A DNA stretch of 64,000 nucleotides from CANKJK01 sp040081715. Lineage in GTDB: Bacteria > Acidobacteriota > Vicinamibacteria > Vicinamibacterales > UBA2999. The notes beneath the pieces were generated by a model. The model worked only from the letters and a program-made list of their open reading frames with translations. It was not told the DNA's origin and made no database searches. Positions 24,887-37,531 of this stretch are shown here, in pieces (within the stretch, counting starts at the first letter, position 1; each line of letters begins with the position of its first letter). The stretch lies in NCBI GenBank assembly GCA_040081715.1, contig JBEBFY010000008.1, forward strand, positions 62,001-126,000, written 5' to 3'. The position numbers and the translations under genes were made by a program.

Positions 24887-24915
24887 TTGAGCCTTTTTTC
24901 ACATTGTGGTAGAAA
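24887..24915 (+). promoter_or_regulatory. Probable promoter of the Alternative Complex III-caa3 operon
   Basis: TTGAGC (24887-24892) and TAGAAA (24910-24915) are separated by 17 bases. They lie just before the AGGAAAGG site and the ATG at 24927, giving a very short leader. Confidence 0.45.
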
Positions 24916-24926
24916 GGAAAGGCTCG

Positions 24927-25570
24927 ATGCAGATATTCCATCGCTCGGCGAACACCATCTCGAAGGTCAGCATCTTCGGGGCGTTGTTCATTGTGGCCGG
25001 CCTCATCTGGCTGGTGATGACCTTCAACCGGTCGTCCTACGTCACCGGCGCCCAGGTCGTCCGTGAACAGCCCGTGCAGTTCAGCCACCAGCACCACGTG
25101 CAGACGGTCGGCCTCGACTGCCGGTACTGCCATACCTCGGCGGAAACATCGGCCTTTGCCGGCATCCCGCCAAGCAAGACCTGCATGAACTGCCACTCCC
25201 AGATCTGGTCCACCAGCCCGTATCTCGAGCCGGTGCGATCGAGTGTGCGGGAGGACCGTTCCCTGCGCTGGCGCCGGGTGCACGACCTGCCGGACTTCGC
25301 GTACTTCAACCACAGCGTGCACGTGAAGAAGGGCGTGGGCTGCGAAACCTGTCACGGCCGCGTGGACCAGATGCCGCTGATGCTCCAGGAGAAGTCGCTC
25401 CAGATGGAGTGGTGCCTGGAGTGCCACCGCGCGCCGGCGAAGTACCTGCGGCCCCGGTCGGAGATCTACACGATGGGCTATCGCCCGGCCGAGGCCCAGT
25501 CCGTTCTCGGACCGCGGCTGGTCCGGGAGTACCACGTGAACCCACGCACGAGCTGTTCGGCATGTCACCG

Positions 25571-25574
<4 letters not shown>
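24927..25574 (+). CDS. actA: Alternative Complex III pentahaem cytochrome c subunit ActA
   Basis: AGGAAAGG precedes ATG 24927. The 215-residue protein has one N-terminal membrane helix (VSIFGALFIVAGLIWLVM) that anchors it with its haem domain in the periplasm. Five CxxCH haem c motifs follow: CRYCH (65), CMNCH (86), CETCH (139), CLECH (163) and CSACH (210). Extra His residues such as FSHQHH and FNHSVH supply distal ligands. That number and spacing match ActA of Alternative Complex III, which moves electrons from the quinol site towards ActE and the oxidase. It is the first gene of a 12-gene operon. Its stop overlaps the actB start. Confidence 0.95.
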
Positions 25575-28794
<3,220 letters not shown>

Positions 28795-28795
<1 letters not shown>

Positions 28796-30201
28796 TGGCT
28801 GACGCACTGCACGGCGCCCACACCGAGCCGGCCGGCCGCGTCAGCCCGCCGGTCATCGAGCCGGGGCACTCGTTCGAATCGGTCACCGACTCGATCAGCG
28901 CCATCGTCCTCACGCACCAGCCCACGCGGGGCTGGTGGGTCGGACTCGGCATCGGCTTCCTGCTCTTCTGCGGACTGATTCTGTCGCTGTTCAAGCTGGT
29001 GACGGTCGGCACCGGCATCTGGGGCAATAACGTCCCGGTCGCATGGGCGTTCGACATCATCAACTTCGTGTGGTGGATCGGCATCGGCCACGCCGGCACG
29101 CTGATCTCCGCGATTCTGCTGCTGTTCCGGCAGCAGTGGCGGACGTCGATCAACCGTTTCGCCGAGGCGATGACGCTCTTCGCCGTGGCGAGCGCCGCCA
29201 TCTACCCGCTGTTCCACACAGGCCGGCCCTGGCTGGCGGCCTTCTGGCTGTTCCCGTATCCCAACACGATGGGCCTGTGGCCGCAGTTCAGGAGCCCGCT
29301 GATCTGGGACGTGTTCGCGGTATCGACGTACGCAACCGTGTCCGCGATGTTCTGGTTCGTGGGCCTGATCCCCGACCTCGCGACGCTCCGCGATCGCGCG
29401 ACGGGGCGCGTGTCGCGCTTCATCTACGGTGCGCTGGCCCTGGGCTGGCGCGGCTCGGCCATGCACTGGCACCGGTACGAGACGGCCTACCTGCTGCTCG
29501 CCGGCCTCTCGACACCACTCGTGCTCTCCGTGCACACGGTGGTGAGCTTCGACTTCGCTGTCTCGCAGCTGCCGGGCTGGCACGCCACGGTGTTTCCGCC
29601 CTACTTCGTGGCGGGCGCGATCTACTCGGGCTTCGCGATGGTGCTGACCCTCGCCATCCCGCTGCGGAAGTTCTACAAGCTTGAAGGCTTCATCACCATG
29701 CGCCATATCCACAACATGGCGAAGGTGATGCTGGTGACCGGGCTCATCGTCTGCTACGGCTACATGAACGAGGCGTTCTTCGCCTGGTACTCCGGCAACC
29801 AGTTCGAGCAGTACATGATGATGAACCGCATGGCCGGGCCCTATGCGGTCTTCTACTGGACCCTCATCGCGATCAACGCCGTGATGGTGCAGGCGTTCTG
29901 GTTCCGCAGGATCCGCGACAACGTGGGCCTGCTCTTCGTGCTGGCTCTGCTCGTCAACGTCGGCATGTGGCTCGAACGGTTCGTGATCATCGTCACAAGC
30001 CTCCACCGCGACTTCCTGCCCTCGTCGTGGGACATGTACACGCCCACGCGCTGGGACTTCACGATGTTCTTCGGCACGATCGGGCTCTTTATCTGCCTGC
30101 TGTTCCTCTTTATCCGGTTCCTGCCGATGATCTCGATCTTCGAGATGCGGACGCTGGTGCCTGAAGCCGAGGTCCGCGAGGACGAACTGGAGGGGCTGTG
30201 A
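28795..30201 (+). CDS. actC: Alternative Complex III NrfD-like quinol-binding subunit ActC
   Basis: ATG 28795 overlaps the actB stop (TGATG). The 468-residue polytopic protein has about ten hydrophobic helices. It shows NrfD/PsrC-family features: VWWIGIGHAGTLISAILLLF in TM2 with the conserved His of the quinol site, LYPLFHTGRPW-like turn (AIYPLFHTGRPWLAAFW), and a C-terminal acidic tail. It oxidises menaquinol and is proposed to contribute to proton movement. The length and the paired ActF further down fit the standard Alternative Complex III layout. Confidence 0.95.
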
Positions 30202-30722
30202 TCTACGGACTCGTGGCGGAGTTCGACGAACCGACGACCCTTGTGGGCGCCGCACGGCGCGCCTACGCCGCCGGCTACCGGAAGATGGACGCCTACTCGC
30301 CCATCCCCATCGAAGGGCTTCACGAGGAACTCGGCTTCCACTCCACGCGGCTGCCGCTCATCGTGCTCATCGGCGGACTGGTGGGCCTGTGCGCCGGCTA
30401 CGGGCTCGAGTACTGGTCCTCGGTAATTGCCTACCCGATGAACATCGGCGGCCGGCCGCTGCACTCCTGGCCGTCCTTCATCCCGGTGGCGTTCGAAACC
30501 ACGATTCTCGGCGCGGCACTTTCGGCCGTGCTCGGCATGCTGGCGCTCAACGGGCTGCCCGAGCCGTACCACCCGATCTTCAACGCGCCCCGTTTCCGCA
30601 TGGCCTCGCGGCACGCCTTCTTCCTGTGCATCGAGTCCAAGGATGCGCAGTTCGACCGCGACGCGACCGAGGCGTTCCTGAAGAGCCTTCAGCCGCAGGA
30701 GGTGACCGAAGTTGACTGGTAA
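30198..30722 (+). CDS. actD: Alternative Complex III subunit ActD (DUF3341)
   Basis: GTG 30198 overlaps the actC stop. The 174-residue protein has an N-terminal soluble part (IYGLVAEFDEPTTLVGAARRA, GYRKMDAYSPIPIEGL) and two membrane helices (LIVLIGGLVGLCAGYGLEYW and FIPVAFETTILGAALSAVLGML). It ends with a short soluble tail (FLKSLQPQEVTEVDW). Both the order and the sequence are those of ActD. It holds the membrane subunits together; no redox cofactor site is visible. Its end overlaps the TTG start of actE by 11 bases. Confidence 0.93.
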   Translation: MIYGLVAEFDEPTTLVGAARRAYAAGYRKMDAYSPIPIEGLHEELGFHSTRLPLIVLIGGLVGLCAGYGLEYWSSVIAYPMNIGGRPLHSWPSFIPVAFETTILGAALSAVLGMLALNGLPEPYHPIFNAPRFRMASRHAFFLCIESKDAQFDRDATEAFLKSLQPQEVTEVDW

Positions 30723-31344
30723 CGCCGGTCGCGTGCTGTGCCTGTCGGCAGTCGTCGTGGCCTCAGCCGTCCTGGGCGCGTGCCGCCAGGACATGCACGA
30801 CAATCCGCGCTTCGAGCCCCTTGAGGCCTCGACGTTCTTTGCCGATGGCCGTTCGCAGCGGATGCCCGTGCCCAACACCGTGGCACGCGGCACCGTGCAC
30901 ACCGACGAGCAGCTCTACACGGGCAAGATCGGCGGCCAGCTGGCGGACACGCTGCCGGTGGCAGCCACGCTGGATCTGGTGGCGCGCGGCCGTGAGCGCT
31001 TCAACGTGTTCTGCTCGCCGTGCCATGGCCGGACCGGCCGGGGCGACGGCATGGTGGTGCAGCGCGGGTTCCGGGCGCCGCCGACCTTCCACAGCGACCG
31101 CCTGCGGGCAGCCCCGGTGGGCTACTACTTCGACGTCATCACCAACGGCTTCGGCGCCATGCAGGACTACGCCGCGCAGGTGCCCGTGGCGGACCGGTGG
31201 GCGATTGCCGCCTACATCCGAGCGCTCCAGTTGAGCCAGCACGCCAACGTCGAGGACATCCCGGCCGGGAAGCGCGCTGCCCTCGATGCACCCGCCACGC
31301 CGGCTGGCGGCAGTGCCGGTGCACACACGAAGCAGGGGCACTAG
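30712..31344 (+). CDS. actE: Alternative Complex III monohaem cytochrome c subunit ActE
   Basis: The start is TTG 30712, placed by the strong AGGAGGTGA site (about 30697-30705) that lies inside actD. The 210-residue protein has a lipoprotein signal (VVVASAVLGAC) and a single haem motif CSPCH (Cys101-His105) in RFNVFCSPCHGRTGRGDGMV. The sixth ligand is probably the Met in GAMQDYAAQV. It is anchored by lipid on the periplasmic face. ActE is the subunit that donates electrons from Alternative Complex III to the next carrier, here most likely the haem c domain of the caa3 oxidase. Confidence 0.94.
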   Translation: MTGNAGRVLCLSAVVVASAVLGACRQDMHDNPRFEPLEASTFFADGRSQRMPVPNTVARGTVHTDEQLYTGKIGGQLADTLPVAATLDLVARGRERFNVFCSPCHGRTGRGDGMVVQRGFRAPPTFHSDRLRAAPVGYYFDVITNGFGAMQDYAAQVPVADRWAIAAYIRALQLSQHANVEDIPAGKRAALDAPATPAGGSAGAHTKQGH

Positions 31345-31351
31345 GAACGCA

Positions 31352-32569
31352 ATGACCCAGATGACCTACGCCGCCCCGGCCGAGCTTGCTGCCCGCCGCC
31401 TTCCCGCATTCGCGGTGGGCGTGGCCGGGCTTGCGCTGTGCGGTCTCGGCTTCGCGATCGATCGCGACCAGTTCTTCCGCGCCTATCTGATTGCGTACCT
31501 GTTCTGGCTGGGCGTGCCGCTCGGCTCGATGGCGCTGATGATGGTGCACCACATGTCGGGCGGCGCCTGGGGTGTGATGATCCGCCGCATCTTCGAGGCG
31601 TCAAGCCGGACGCTCCCGCTGCTGGCCGTGCTCTTCCTGCCGATCGTGTTCGGCATGCAGACCCTCTATCCGTGGGCGAACGCCGACATCGTGGCGCACG
31701 ACGGCGCCCTGCAGCACAAGGCGATCTACCTGAACACGCCGTTCTTCCTGGCCAGGGCCGTCTTCTACTTCGCGTGCTGGATCGGCCTGGCCACGGTGTT
31801 CAGCCGGTGGTCCCTCGCTCAGGACGGCGGCGACCGGAAGGCCCTGCGCCGAATGCAGTTGCTCTCGGGGGCCGGCCTGGTGATCTACGGCCTGACGATC
31901 ACGTTTGCCTCCGTGGACTGGGTGATGTCGCTCGACCCGCACTGGTTCTCCACGATGATGGGCTTCCTCTTCATGGGCAGCCAGGGGCTGGCGGCCCTGG
32001 CCTTCACGATCGTGATCGCCGTGGCGCTGTCGCGGCGGGCGCCGATGCAGGACGTCTTCCAGCCCGCGCACTTCCACGACCTCGGCAAGCTCATGCTGGC
32101 GTTCGTGATGCTCTGGGCGTACTTCAACTTCTCCCAGTTCCTCATCATCTACTCCGGCAACCTCGCCGAGGAGGTGCCCTACTACATCAACCGGCTGACC
32201 GGCGGCTGGCAGTACGTGGCGCTCATGCTGGTAGTCCTGCACTTCGCCCTCCCATTCGCGCTGCTCCTCTCCCGGGATCTGAAGCGCAACGCGAACCGCC
32301 TGACGGCCATCGCCATCCTGGTGCTCGTCATGCGGGTGGTGGACCTGATCTTCCTCGTGTCGCCGGAGTTCAACGCGGCTGGCGTGAATCTGCATGCCGA
32401 CGAACACGAGACGGGTGGCCTGTTCTTGCACTGGCTCGACATCGCCGCCCCGATCGGAATCGGTGGCGTCTGGCTGGGCTACTTCCTGATGCAGCTCGCC
32501 GGGCGGCCCCTGCTGCCGGTGCGCGACCCGCACCTGGCTGAAGCGCTCGAATCCACAGGGGGGCACTGA
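31352..32569 (+). CDS. actF: Alternative Complex III NrfD-like subunit ActF
   Basis: The start is ATG 31352, 7 bases after the actE stop; a longer open frame upstream overlaps actE and is not needed. The 405-residue polytopic protein has about ten helices and NrfD-family features (FWLGVPLGSMALMMVHHMSG, TFASVDWVMSLDPHWFSTMM). It is a shorter relative of ActC and, in solved complexes, packs beside it without a clear quinol site. The acidic and basic residues inside its helices are the proposed proton path. Its stop overlaps the next gene (TGATG). Confidence 0.94.
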   Translation: MTQMTYAAPAELAARRLPAFAVGVAGLALCGLGFAIDRDQFFRAYLIAYLFWLGVPLGSMALMMVHHMSGGAWGVMIRRIFEASSRTLPLLAVLFLPIVFGMQTLYPWANADIVAHDGALQHKAIYLNTPFFLARAVFYFACWIGLATVFSRWSLAQDGGDRKALRRMQLLSGAGLVIYGLTITFASVDWVMSLDPHWFSTMMGFLFMGSQGLAALAFTIVIAVALSRRAPMQDVFQPAHFHDLGKLMLAFVMLWAYFNFSQFLIIYSGNLAEEVPYYINRLTGGWQYVALMLVVLHFALPFALLLSRDLKRNANRLTAIAILVLVMRVVDLIFLVSPEFNAAGVNLHADEHETGGLFLHWLDIAAPIGIGGVWLGYFLMQLAGRPLLPVRDPHLAEALESTGGH

Positions 32570-33084
32570 TGAGCGACCATCACACCTCCGCGCACGCCAC
32601 GCCGGACGACGACTACCTCGCCTCGGCCCACGGCTCCGGCTACGAGCACACTGACGCCCGCGTGGGCGCGATCGGACGGTTCATCCTGTGGCTGACCGTC
32701 ATGGTTGTGGTGGTACACGCGCTCATGGGCGGCCTCTTCACGTTCCTGACCTGGCAGCACGCGGACACCGCGGCGCCCCGCTATCCGCTCGCGGTCAGCC
32801 AGGGCCCACGTCTGCCGCCGGAGCCTCGCCTGCAGCGCAACCCGCAGGCCGACATCATGCAGCTCAGGCTCGAGGAGGAGGCGCTCCTCTCGAGCTATGG
32901 GTGGGTGGACCGTGCCACTGGCACCGTGCGCATCCCGATTGAAGAGGGCATGCGCCTGGCTGTTGAACGCGGCCTTCGTGCACGGCCCGGAGCCACGGAC
33001 GCCGGATCAGCGGACCTCGCGGAAGCTGGAGCGATGCCCTCGGATGCCAGCGCGGGACGCCGGCTTGAACGGCGAAAGCAGTGA
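32569..33084 (+). CDS. Single-helix anchor protein of the Alternative Complex III-oxidase operon
   Basis: ATG 32569 overlaps the actF stop. The 171-residue protein has a His- and acid-rich N-terminus (HHTSAHATPDDD), one membrane helix (FILWLTVMVVVVHALMGGLF) and a soluble C-terminal half. That half contains LQRNPQADIMQLRLEEEALLSSYGWVDRATGTVRIPIEEGM. This last motif, a YGW-x-D turn and IPIEEAM-like strand, is common in small proteins encoded between Alternative Complex III and Sco genes. I do not know an established function. It may help dock the oxidase on the complex, which is inference from position. It has no cysteine or haem motif. Confidence 0.75.
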   Translation: MSDHHTSAHATPDDDYLASAHGSGYEHTDARVGAIGRFILWLTVMVVVVHALMGGLFTFLTWQHADTAAPRYPLAVSQGPRLPPEPRLQRNPQADIMQLRLEEEALLSSYGWVDRATGTVRIPIEEGMRLAVERGLRARPGATDAGSADLAEAGAMPSDASAGRRLERRKQ

Positions 33085-33088
33085 TCGA

Positions 33089-33961
33089 ATGATGCACCCT
33101 CGACGCTCCATCGCCTCCGTCGTCGTCCTCGCCGCAGCCCTGGCCGCCCTCTGCCTCTCGGGCCAGGCCCTTGCCCAGCAAGGTCCGGGCCTGCCTGGGG
33201 CGGTGAACGAGCCAGGTCAGGCCTCAACCGTGCTCCCCTCCCAGCTCGAGGGCGTCTCGTTTCAGCAGCAACTGAACTCACAACTGCCGCTCGAGACGCA
33301 CTTCCGCGATGAGCATGGCGCCAGCGTCGCGCTCGGCTCCTACTTCGGGAGCAAGCCCGTGGTGCTGGCGTTTGTCTACTACGAATGCCCGATGCTCTGT
33401 ACGCAGGTGCTCAACGGCGTGGCTGGTGCGCTCAAGGCCGTGCCGTTCGTGCCGGGCCAGGACTTTGATGTCGTCTACATCAGCTTCGACCCGCGCGACA
33501 CCCCGGCTGCGGCGGCGGTCAAGAAGACGCAGGTCCTCGCGGACTACAACCTGACCGCGACGGCTGCGGGCTGGCACTTTCTGACGGGCGATGAGGCCAG
33601 CATCAAGGCCGTGACCGCGGCCGCCGGGTTCGCCTACAAGTGGGACGACCGGCGCCAGCAGTTCGCGCACGTCAGCGGCGTGCTTGTGGCCACGCCGGAC
33701 GGCCGGCTGTCCCGCTATTTCTACGGCATCGAGTACTCGCCCAAGGAGCTGCGGATGGCGCTGGTGGAATCCGGCAAGGGCTCCATTGGCAGCCCGGTCG
33801 ACCAGTTGCTGCTCTACTGCTATCACTACGACCCCGCGGCCGGCCGCTACGGCGCGATCACCATGAACATCGTCCGCCTGGGCGGGGCACTGACCGTGCT
33901 CATCCTCGGCGGCTTCATCTGGGTGACCCTGCGGAGAGAATCCGCAGTGGCGCACGCGTAA
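33089..33961 (+). CDS. Sco1/SenC family copper chaperone
   Basis: The start is ATG 33089 after the previous stop. The 290-residue protein has a signal peptide (VVVLAAALAALCLSGQALAQ) and a thioredoxin-like domain with the copper ligands CPMLC (Cys100, Cys104) and His194 in FAHVSG. It ends with a C-terminal membrane helix (IVRLGGALTVLILGGFIWVTL). It delivers copper to the CuA centre of subunit II, encoded 2 bases downstream. A C-terminal helix in addition to the signal peptide is found in a subset of Sco proteins associated with Alternative Complex III. The position just before subunit II supports the role. Confidence 0.93.
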   Translation: MMHPRRSIASVVVLAAALAALCLSGQALAQQGPGLPGAVNEPGQASTVLPSQLEGVSFQQQLNSQLPLETHFRDEHGASVALGSYFGSKPVVLAFVYYECPMLCTQVLNGVAGALKAVPFVPGQDFDVVYISFDPRDTPAAAAVKKTQVLADYNLTATAAGWHFLTGDEASIKAVTAAAGFAYKWDDRRQQFAHVSGVLVATPDGRLSRYFYGIEYSPKELRMALVESGKGSIGSPVDQLLLYCYHYDPAAGRYGAITMNIVRLGGALTVLILGGFIWVTLRRESAVAHA

Positions 33962-33963
33962 TC

Positions 33964-34899
33964 ATGTTTTCCGCAATGCTTCCGGAGCAGGCCTCCAGCG
34001 TCGCCCCCCAGGTCGACGCCCTCTACTACTTCCTGATCGCGCTGACCATCTTCTTCGGCGGCCTGATTGCGATCCTGATTGTCCTGTTCGCGGTGAAGTA
34101 CCGCCGGCGGCACGCCTCGGATGTCGGCGCCGACATTCACGGGTCGGTGCCCCTGGAGATCATCTGGACGGCCATCCCGTTCGTGATCGCCATGTTCGTA
34201 TTCGTGTGGTCCACGTCCATCTTCTTCACGATTGTCCGGCCACCGGATGAAACGCTGGAGATCTACGCCGTCGGCAAGCGATGGATGTGGAAGTTCCAGC
34301 ACATCGACGGCCAGCGTGAGATCAACGAGCTGCACGTGCCCGTGAACCGGGCTGTGAAGCTGACGATGTCGTCGGAAGACGTCATCCACGACGTGTTCGT
34401 GCCGGCGTTCCGGGTGAAGGCCGACGTGATCCCCGGCCGCTACACGACGCTCTGGTTCAAGCCCACCGTGCCGGGCGAGTACCACCTCTTCTGCGCGGAG
34501 TACTGCGGCACCAAGCACTCCGGCATGGTCGGCAAGGTCATCGTGATGGAGTCGCACGCCTACGAGGAGTGGCTCTCGGGTGGTCTCAGCGAAGGGTCCC
34601 TGGCGGTCAGAGGTCAGCAGCTCTTCCAGGACCTGGCCTGCATCAGCTGCCACCCAGCCGACGGCAGCGGCCGCGGCCCCAGGCTCCAGGGCGTGTTTGG
34701 CTCGGAGATCGCGCTCTCGAACGGCACCACTGTGCTGGCCGACGACAACTACATCCGCGAGTCGATCCTGAATCCCCAGGCAAAGCTCGTGGCCGGTTAC
34801 CAGCCACAGATGCCGACGTTCCAGGGGCTGGTCAACGAAGAAGGACTGATGGCGCTGCTTGAATACGTGAAGTCCCTGCGGAAACCCGCGACGCCCTAA
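33964..34899 (+). CDS. coxB: caa3 cytochrome oxidase subunit II with fused cytochrome c
   Basis: The 311-residue protein has two N-terminal helices (YYFLIALTIFFGGLIAILIV and IIWTAIPFVIAMFVFVW). The CuA domain has ligands CAEYCGTKHSGM (Cys177, Cys181, His185, Met188) and VIHDVFVPAFRVK. A C-terminal cytochrome c domain carries CISCH (Cys226-His230) and Met near QMPTF. The fused haem c is what makes this a caa3 oxidase and lets it take electrons straight from the ActE subunit of the same operon. It starts 2 bases after the Sco stop region and is followed by subunit I 2 bases later. Confidence 0.95.
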   Translation: MFSAMLPEQASSVAPQVDALYYFLIALTIFFGGLIAILIVLFAVKYRRRHASDVGADIHGSVPLEIIWTAIPFVIAMFVFVWSTSIFFTIVRPPDETLEIYAVGKRWMWKFQHIDGQREINELHVPVNRAVKLTMSSEDVIHDVFVPAFRVKADVIPGRYTTLWFKPTVPGEYHLFCAEYCGTKHSGMVGKVIVMESHAYEEWLSGGLSEGSLAVRGQQLFQDLACISCHPADGSGRGPRLQGVFGSEIALSNGTTVLADDNYIRESILNPQAKLVAGYQPQMPTFQGLVNEEGLMALLEYVKSLRKPATP

Positions 34900-34901
34900 C
34901 C

Positions 34902-36512
34902 ATGACGACCTTTGAACTCCCGCGCGACCACTACCTTAACGGCCGGTACGGCCTCCGCTCGTGGCTCCTGACGAAGGATCACAAGCGCATCGCGCTGCTG
35001 TACCTGATGTCGGTGACGGCGTTCTTCTTCCTCGGCGGCTTCTTCGCCGTGCTGATCCGCATGGAACTGGCCACGCCGGCCGGCGAGATGGTGGCGTCGG
35101 ACACCTACAACAAGCTCTTCACGATGCATGGCGTCGTGATGGTGTTCTTCTTCCTGATTCCGTCCATTCCAGCCATCCTCGGCAACTTCTTCATCCCGAT
35201 CATGATCGGCGCGAAGGACCTGGCCTTTCCGAAGCTCAATCTGCTGAGCTGGTACATCTACGTGATCGGTGGCGTGTTCACGCTCTGGGCCATCATCGTG
35301 GGCGGCGTCGACACCGGCTGGACCTTCTACACGCCCTACAGCACGGCGGCGTCCAACACGAACGTGTTGCCCACCGGCATCGGCATCTTCATCACCGGCT
35401 TCTCGTCGATCCTCACCGGCCTGAACTTCATCGTCACCATCCACCGGATGCGGGCACCCGGGCTGACGTGGTTCAGGCTCCCGCTGTTCGTGTGGGCGCA
35501 CTACGCCACCAGCATCATCCAGATTCTGGGCACGCCGGTGGTGGCCATCACGGTCCTGATGCTGGCCCTGGAGCGGGGCTTCGGCATCGGCATTTTCGAT
35601 CCGAAGCTGGGCGGCGACCCTGTGCTCTTCCAGCACCTGTTCTGGTTCTACTCGCACCCGGCCGTCTACATCATGATCCTGCCCTCAATGGGCGTGGTGA
35701 GCGAGGTGGTCGCCTGCTTCTCGCGCAAGCGGGTGTTCGGCTACTCGTTCATCGCCTTCTCAAGCCTGGCGATTGCCGTATTCGGCTTCCTGGTGTGGGC
35801 GCACCACATGTTCGTCTCGGGCATCTCGCCCTACGCGGCCATGGTGTTCTCGTTCCTCAGTTTCGCCGTAGCCATTCCCTCTGCAGTCAAGGTCTTTAAC
35901 TGGACGGCCACGCTCTACAAGGGTGCCATCTGGATCCAGTCGCCGCTCCTCTTCGTGTTCGGCTTCATCGGCCTGTTCACGATCGGCGGCCTGACGGGCC
36001 TGTTCCTCGCGGCCCTCGGCCTCGACGTGCACGTGCACGACACCTACTTCGTGGTGGCGCACTTCCACTACATCATGGTGGGCGGCGCGATCATGGGGTA
36101 CCTGGCGGGCCTTCACTTCTACTGGCCGAAGATGTTCGGCCGGATGTATCCGGAAGCCTGGGCCAAGTTCGCGGCGCTGGTCGTGTTCATCGGCTTCAAC
36201 CTGACGTTCCTGCCACAGTTCGTGCTCGGGTATCTCGGGATGCCGCGCCGCTATCACGCGTATCCGCCTGAGTTCCAGGTGCTCAACGTGATGTCGTCGG
36301 CAGGTGCCACGATTCTCGCCGTCGGATATCTCATCCCGATGATTTACTTCATCTGGTCGCTGCGCTACGGGAAGCCCTCTGGGCCGAACCCGTGGGGTGC
36401 GACCGGCCTGGACTGGTCCACCCAGTCGCCACCCCTCACCGAGAACTTCCTGGTGACGCCGATCGTGACCGAGGAACCGTACGACTACGCCAAGGGGGTG
36501 CACGTTGGCTGA
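34902..36512 (+). CDS. coxA: caa3 cytochrome oxidase subunit I (A2 type)
   Basis: This 536-residue protein has 12 helices and the haem-copper ligands FTMHGVVMVF, WAHHMF and VVAHFHYIMVGG. The crosslink motif reads YSHPAVY (His252, Tyr256): the glutamate of A1-type HPEVY is Ala, and Tyr-Ser (250-251) stands before His. That YS motif defines A2-type oxidases such as the Rhodothermus marinus caa3 enzyme. It reduces oxygen and pumps protons. It differs strongly from the A1-type subunit I at 18226-20004, so the two are not recent duplicates. Its stop overlaps the TTG start of the subunit III gene by 8 bases. Confidence 0.95.
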   Translation: MTTFELPRDHYLNGRYGLRSWLLTKDHKRIALLYLMSVTAFFFLGGFFAVLIRMELATPAGEMVASDTYNKLFTMHGVVMVFFFLIPSIPAILGNFFIPIMIGAKDLAFPKLNLLSWYIYVIGGVFTLWAIIVGGVDTGWTFYTPYSTAASNTNVLPTGIGIFITGFSSILTGLNFIVTIHRMRAPGLTWFRLPLFVWAHYATSIIQILGTPVVAITVLMLALERGFGIGIFDPKLGGDPVLFQHLFWFYSHPAVYIMILPSMGVVSEVVACFSRKRVFGYSFIAFSSLAIAVFGFLVWAHHMFVSGISPYAAMVFSFLSFAVAIPSAVKVFNWTATLYKGAIWIQSPLLFVFGFIGLFTIGGLTGLFLAALGLDVHVHDTYFVVAHFHYIMVGGAIMGYLAGLHFYWPKMFGRMYPEAWAKFAALVVFIGFNLTFLPQFVLGYLGMPRRYHAYPPEFQVLNVMSSAGATILAVGYLIPMIYFIWSLRYGKPSGPNPWGATGLDWSTQSPPLTENFLVTPIVTEEPYDYAKGVHVG

Positions 36513-37194
36513 TACCTCCGCCTCCGCCAAGGATTCGGTGCACGGGCATCACCCGGCGCAGCAGCACCACTTCGAATCGATGGTGCAGCAGCAGGAATCG
36601 GTGACGCTCGGGATGTGGCTCTTCCTGGTGACCGAGATCATGTTCTTCGGTGGCCTGTTCCTGGCCTATCTGCTGTACCGGCTGTGGTATCCGGCCGCAT
36701 GGGCTGAGGGCAGCCGGGAACTGGATATCGTGCTCGGCAGCATCAACACCGTCGTCCTCATCGGCAGCTCACTGACGATGGCGTTTGCGGTGCGCACCGC
36801 CCAGCTTGGCCAGAACAAGGCTACCGTGAACTGGCTGATCCTCACGATGCTGCTGGGCCTGGTGTTCCTGGTCATCAAGGGCTTCGAATACGCCCACAAG
36901 TTCGAGATGCACCACGTGCCCGGTCCGAACTTCGAGTTCGAGGGGCCGTACGCCGCGCAGGTGCAGATCTTCCTCTCGCTCTACTTCGTGATGACCGGCC
37001 TCCACGCGCTGCACATGCTCATCGGCTTCGGTCTGCTGAGCGTGATCGCCTGGATGGCGCACAAGAAGCGCTTCTCACCGGAGTGGTATTCGCCGGTCGA
37101 GATGGCCGGCCTCTACTGGCACTTCGTCGACATCGTGTGGATCTTCCTGTTTCCGCTGCTGTACCTGGTGGACCGAGTCCACCACGGGGCGTAG
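36505..37194 (+). CDS. coxC: caa3 cytochrome oxidase subunit III
   Basis: TTG 36505 follows an AAGGGGGTG site within the end of coxA. The 229-residue protein starts with a His/Gln-rich tail (VHGHHPAQQHHFESMVQQQE), then has five helices with LGMWLFLVTEIMFFGGLFLAY and MAGLYWHFVDIVWIFLFPLLYLV, the standard subunit III signatures. An extra loop (MHHVPGPNFEFEGPYAAQ) of periplasmic character is longer than in the other subunit III of this window. It belongs to the caa3 oxidase and is followed 18 bases later by subunit IV. Confidence 0.94.
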   Translation: MADTSASAKDSVHGHHPAQQHHFESMVQQQESVTLGMWLFLVTEIMFFGGLFLAYLLYRLWYPAAWAEGSRELDIVLGSINTVVLIGSSLTMAFAVRTAQLGQNKATVNWLILTMLLGLVFLVIKGFEYAHKFEMHHVPGPNFEFEGPYAAQVQIFLSLYFVMTGLHALHMLIGFGLLSVIAWMAHKKRFSPEWYSPVEMAGLYWHFVDIVWIFLFPLLYLVDRVHHGA

Positions 37195-37212
37195 GCAGGA
37201 GAGGTAACTGAC

Positions 37213-37530
37213 ATGTCCGGACACGTTTCGCCCAAGAGCATGTATTTCACGATCTTCGGTGCGCTGATGTTCTTCACAGCGCTCACCGTGGGCGTGGCCT
37301 TTGTGGACCTCGGCGTCCTGAACTTCCCGGTGGCCCTCGGCATCGCCATCACGAAGGCGACGCTCGTGATCCTCTTCTTCATGCACGTCATCCACAGCAG
37401 CCGCCTGACCAAGCTCATCGTGGCCACCGGCTTCTTCTTCCTGCTGGTGCTGTTCGGGTTGACGCTGACCGACTACCTCTCGCGCGGCTGGATGCCCAAC
37501 GGCGCGAAGGCCACCCAAATCGATTACTGA
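37213..37530 (+). CDS. coxD: caa3 cytochrome oxidase subunit IV
   Basis: AGGAGAGG precedes ATG 37213. The 105-residue protein has three helices (FTIFGALMFFTALTVGVAF, FPVALGIAITKATLVILFFMH, LIVATGFFFLLVLFGLTLTDY), the subunit IV pattern, with ITKATLVILFFMHV as its conserved core. It ends the operon. The convergent HerA-like gene stops 2 bases beyond its own stop, and no hairpin is visible between them. Confidence 0.88.
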   Translation: MSGHVSPKSMYFTIFGALMFFTALTVGVAFVDLGVLNFPVALGIAITKATLVILFFMHVIHSSRLTKLIVATGFFFLLVLFGLTLTDYLSRGWMPNGAKATQIDY

Positions 37531-37531
37531 C

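Noticed and set aside
25562..25570. ATG 25562 as start of actB
   Set aside because: ATG 25571 gives the usual TGA overlap with actA; the earlier ATG in the same frame is possible but has no better ribosome site.
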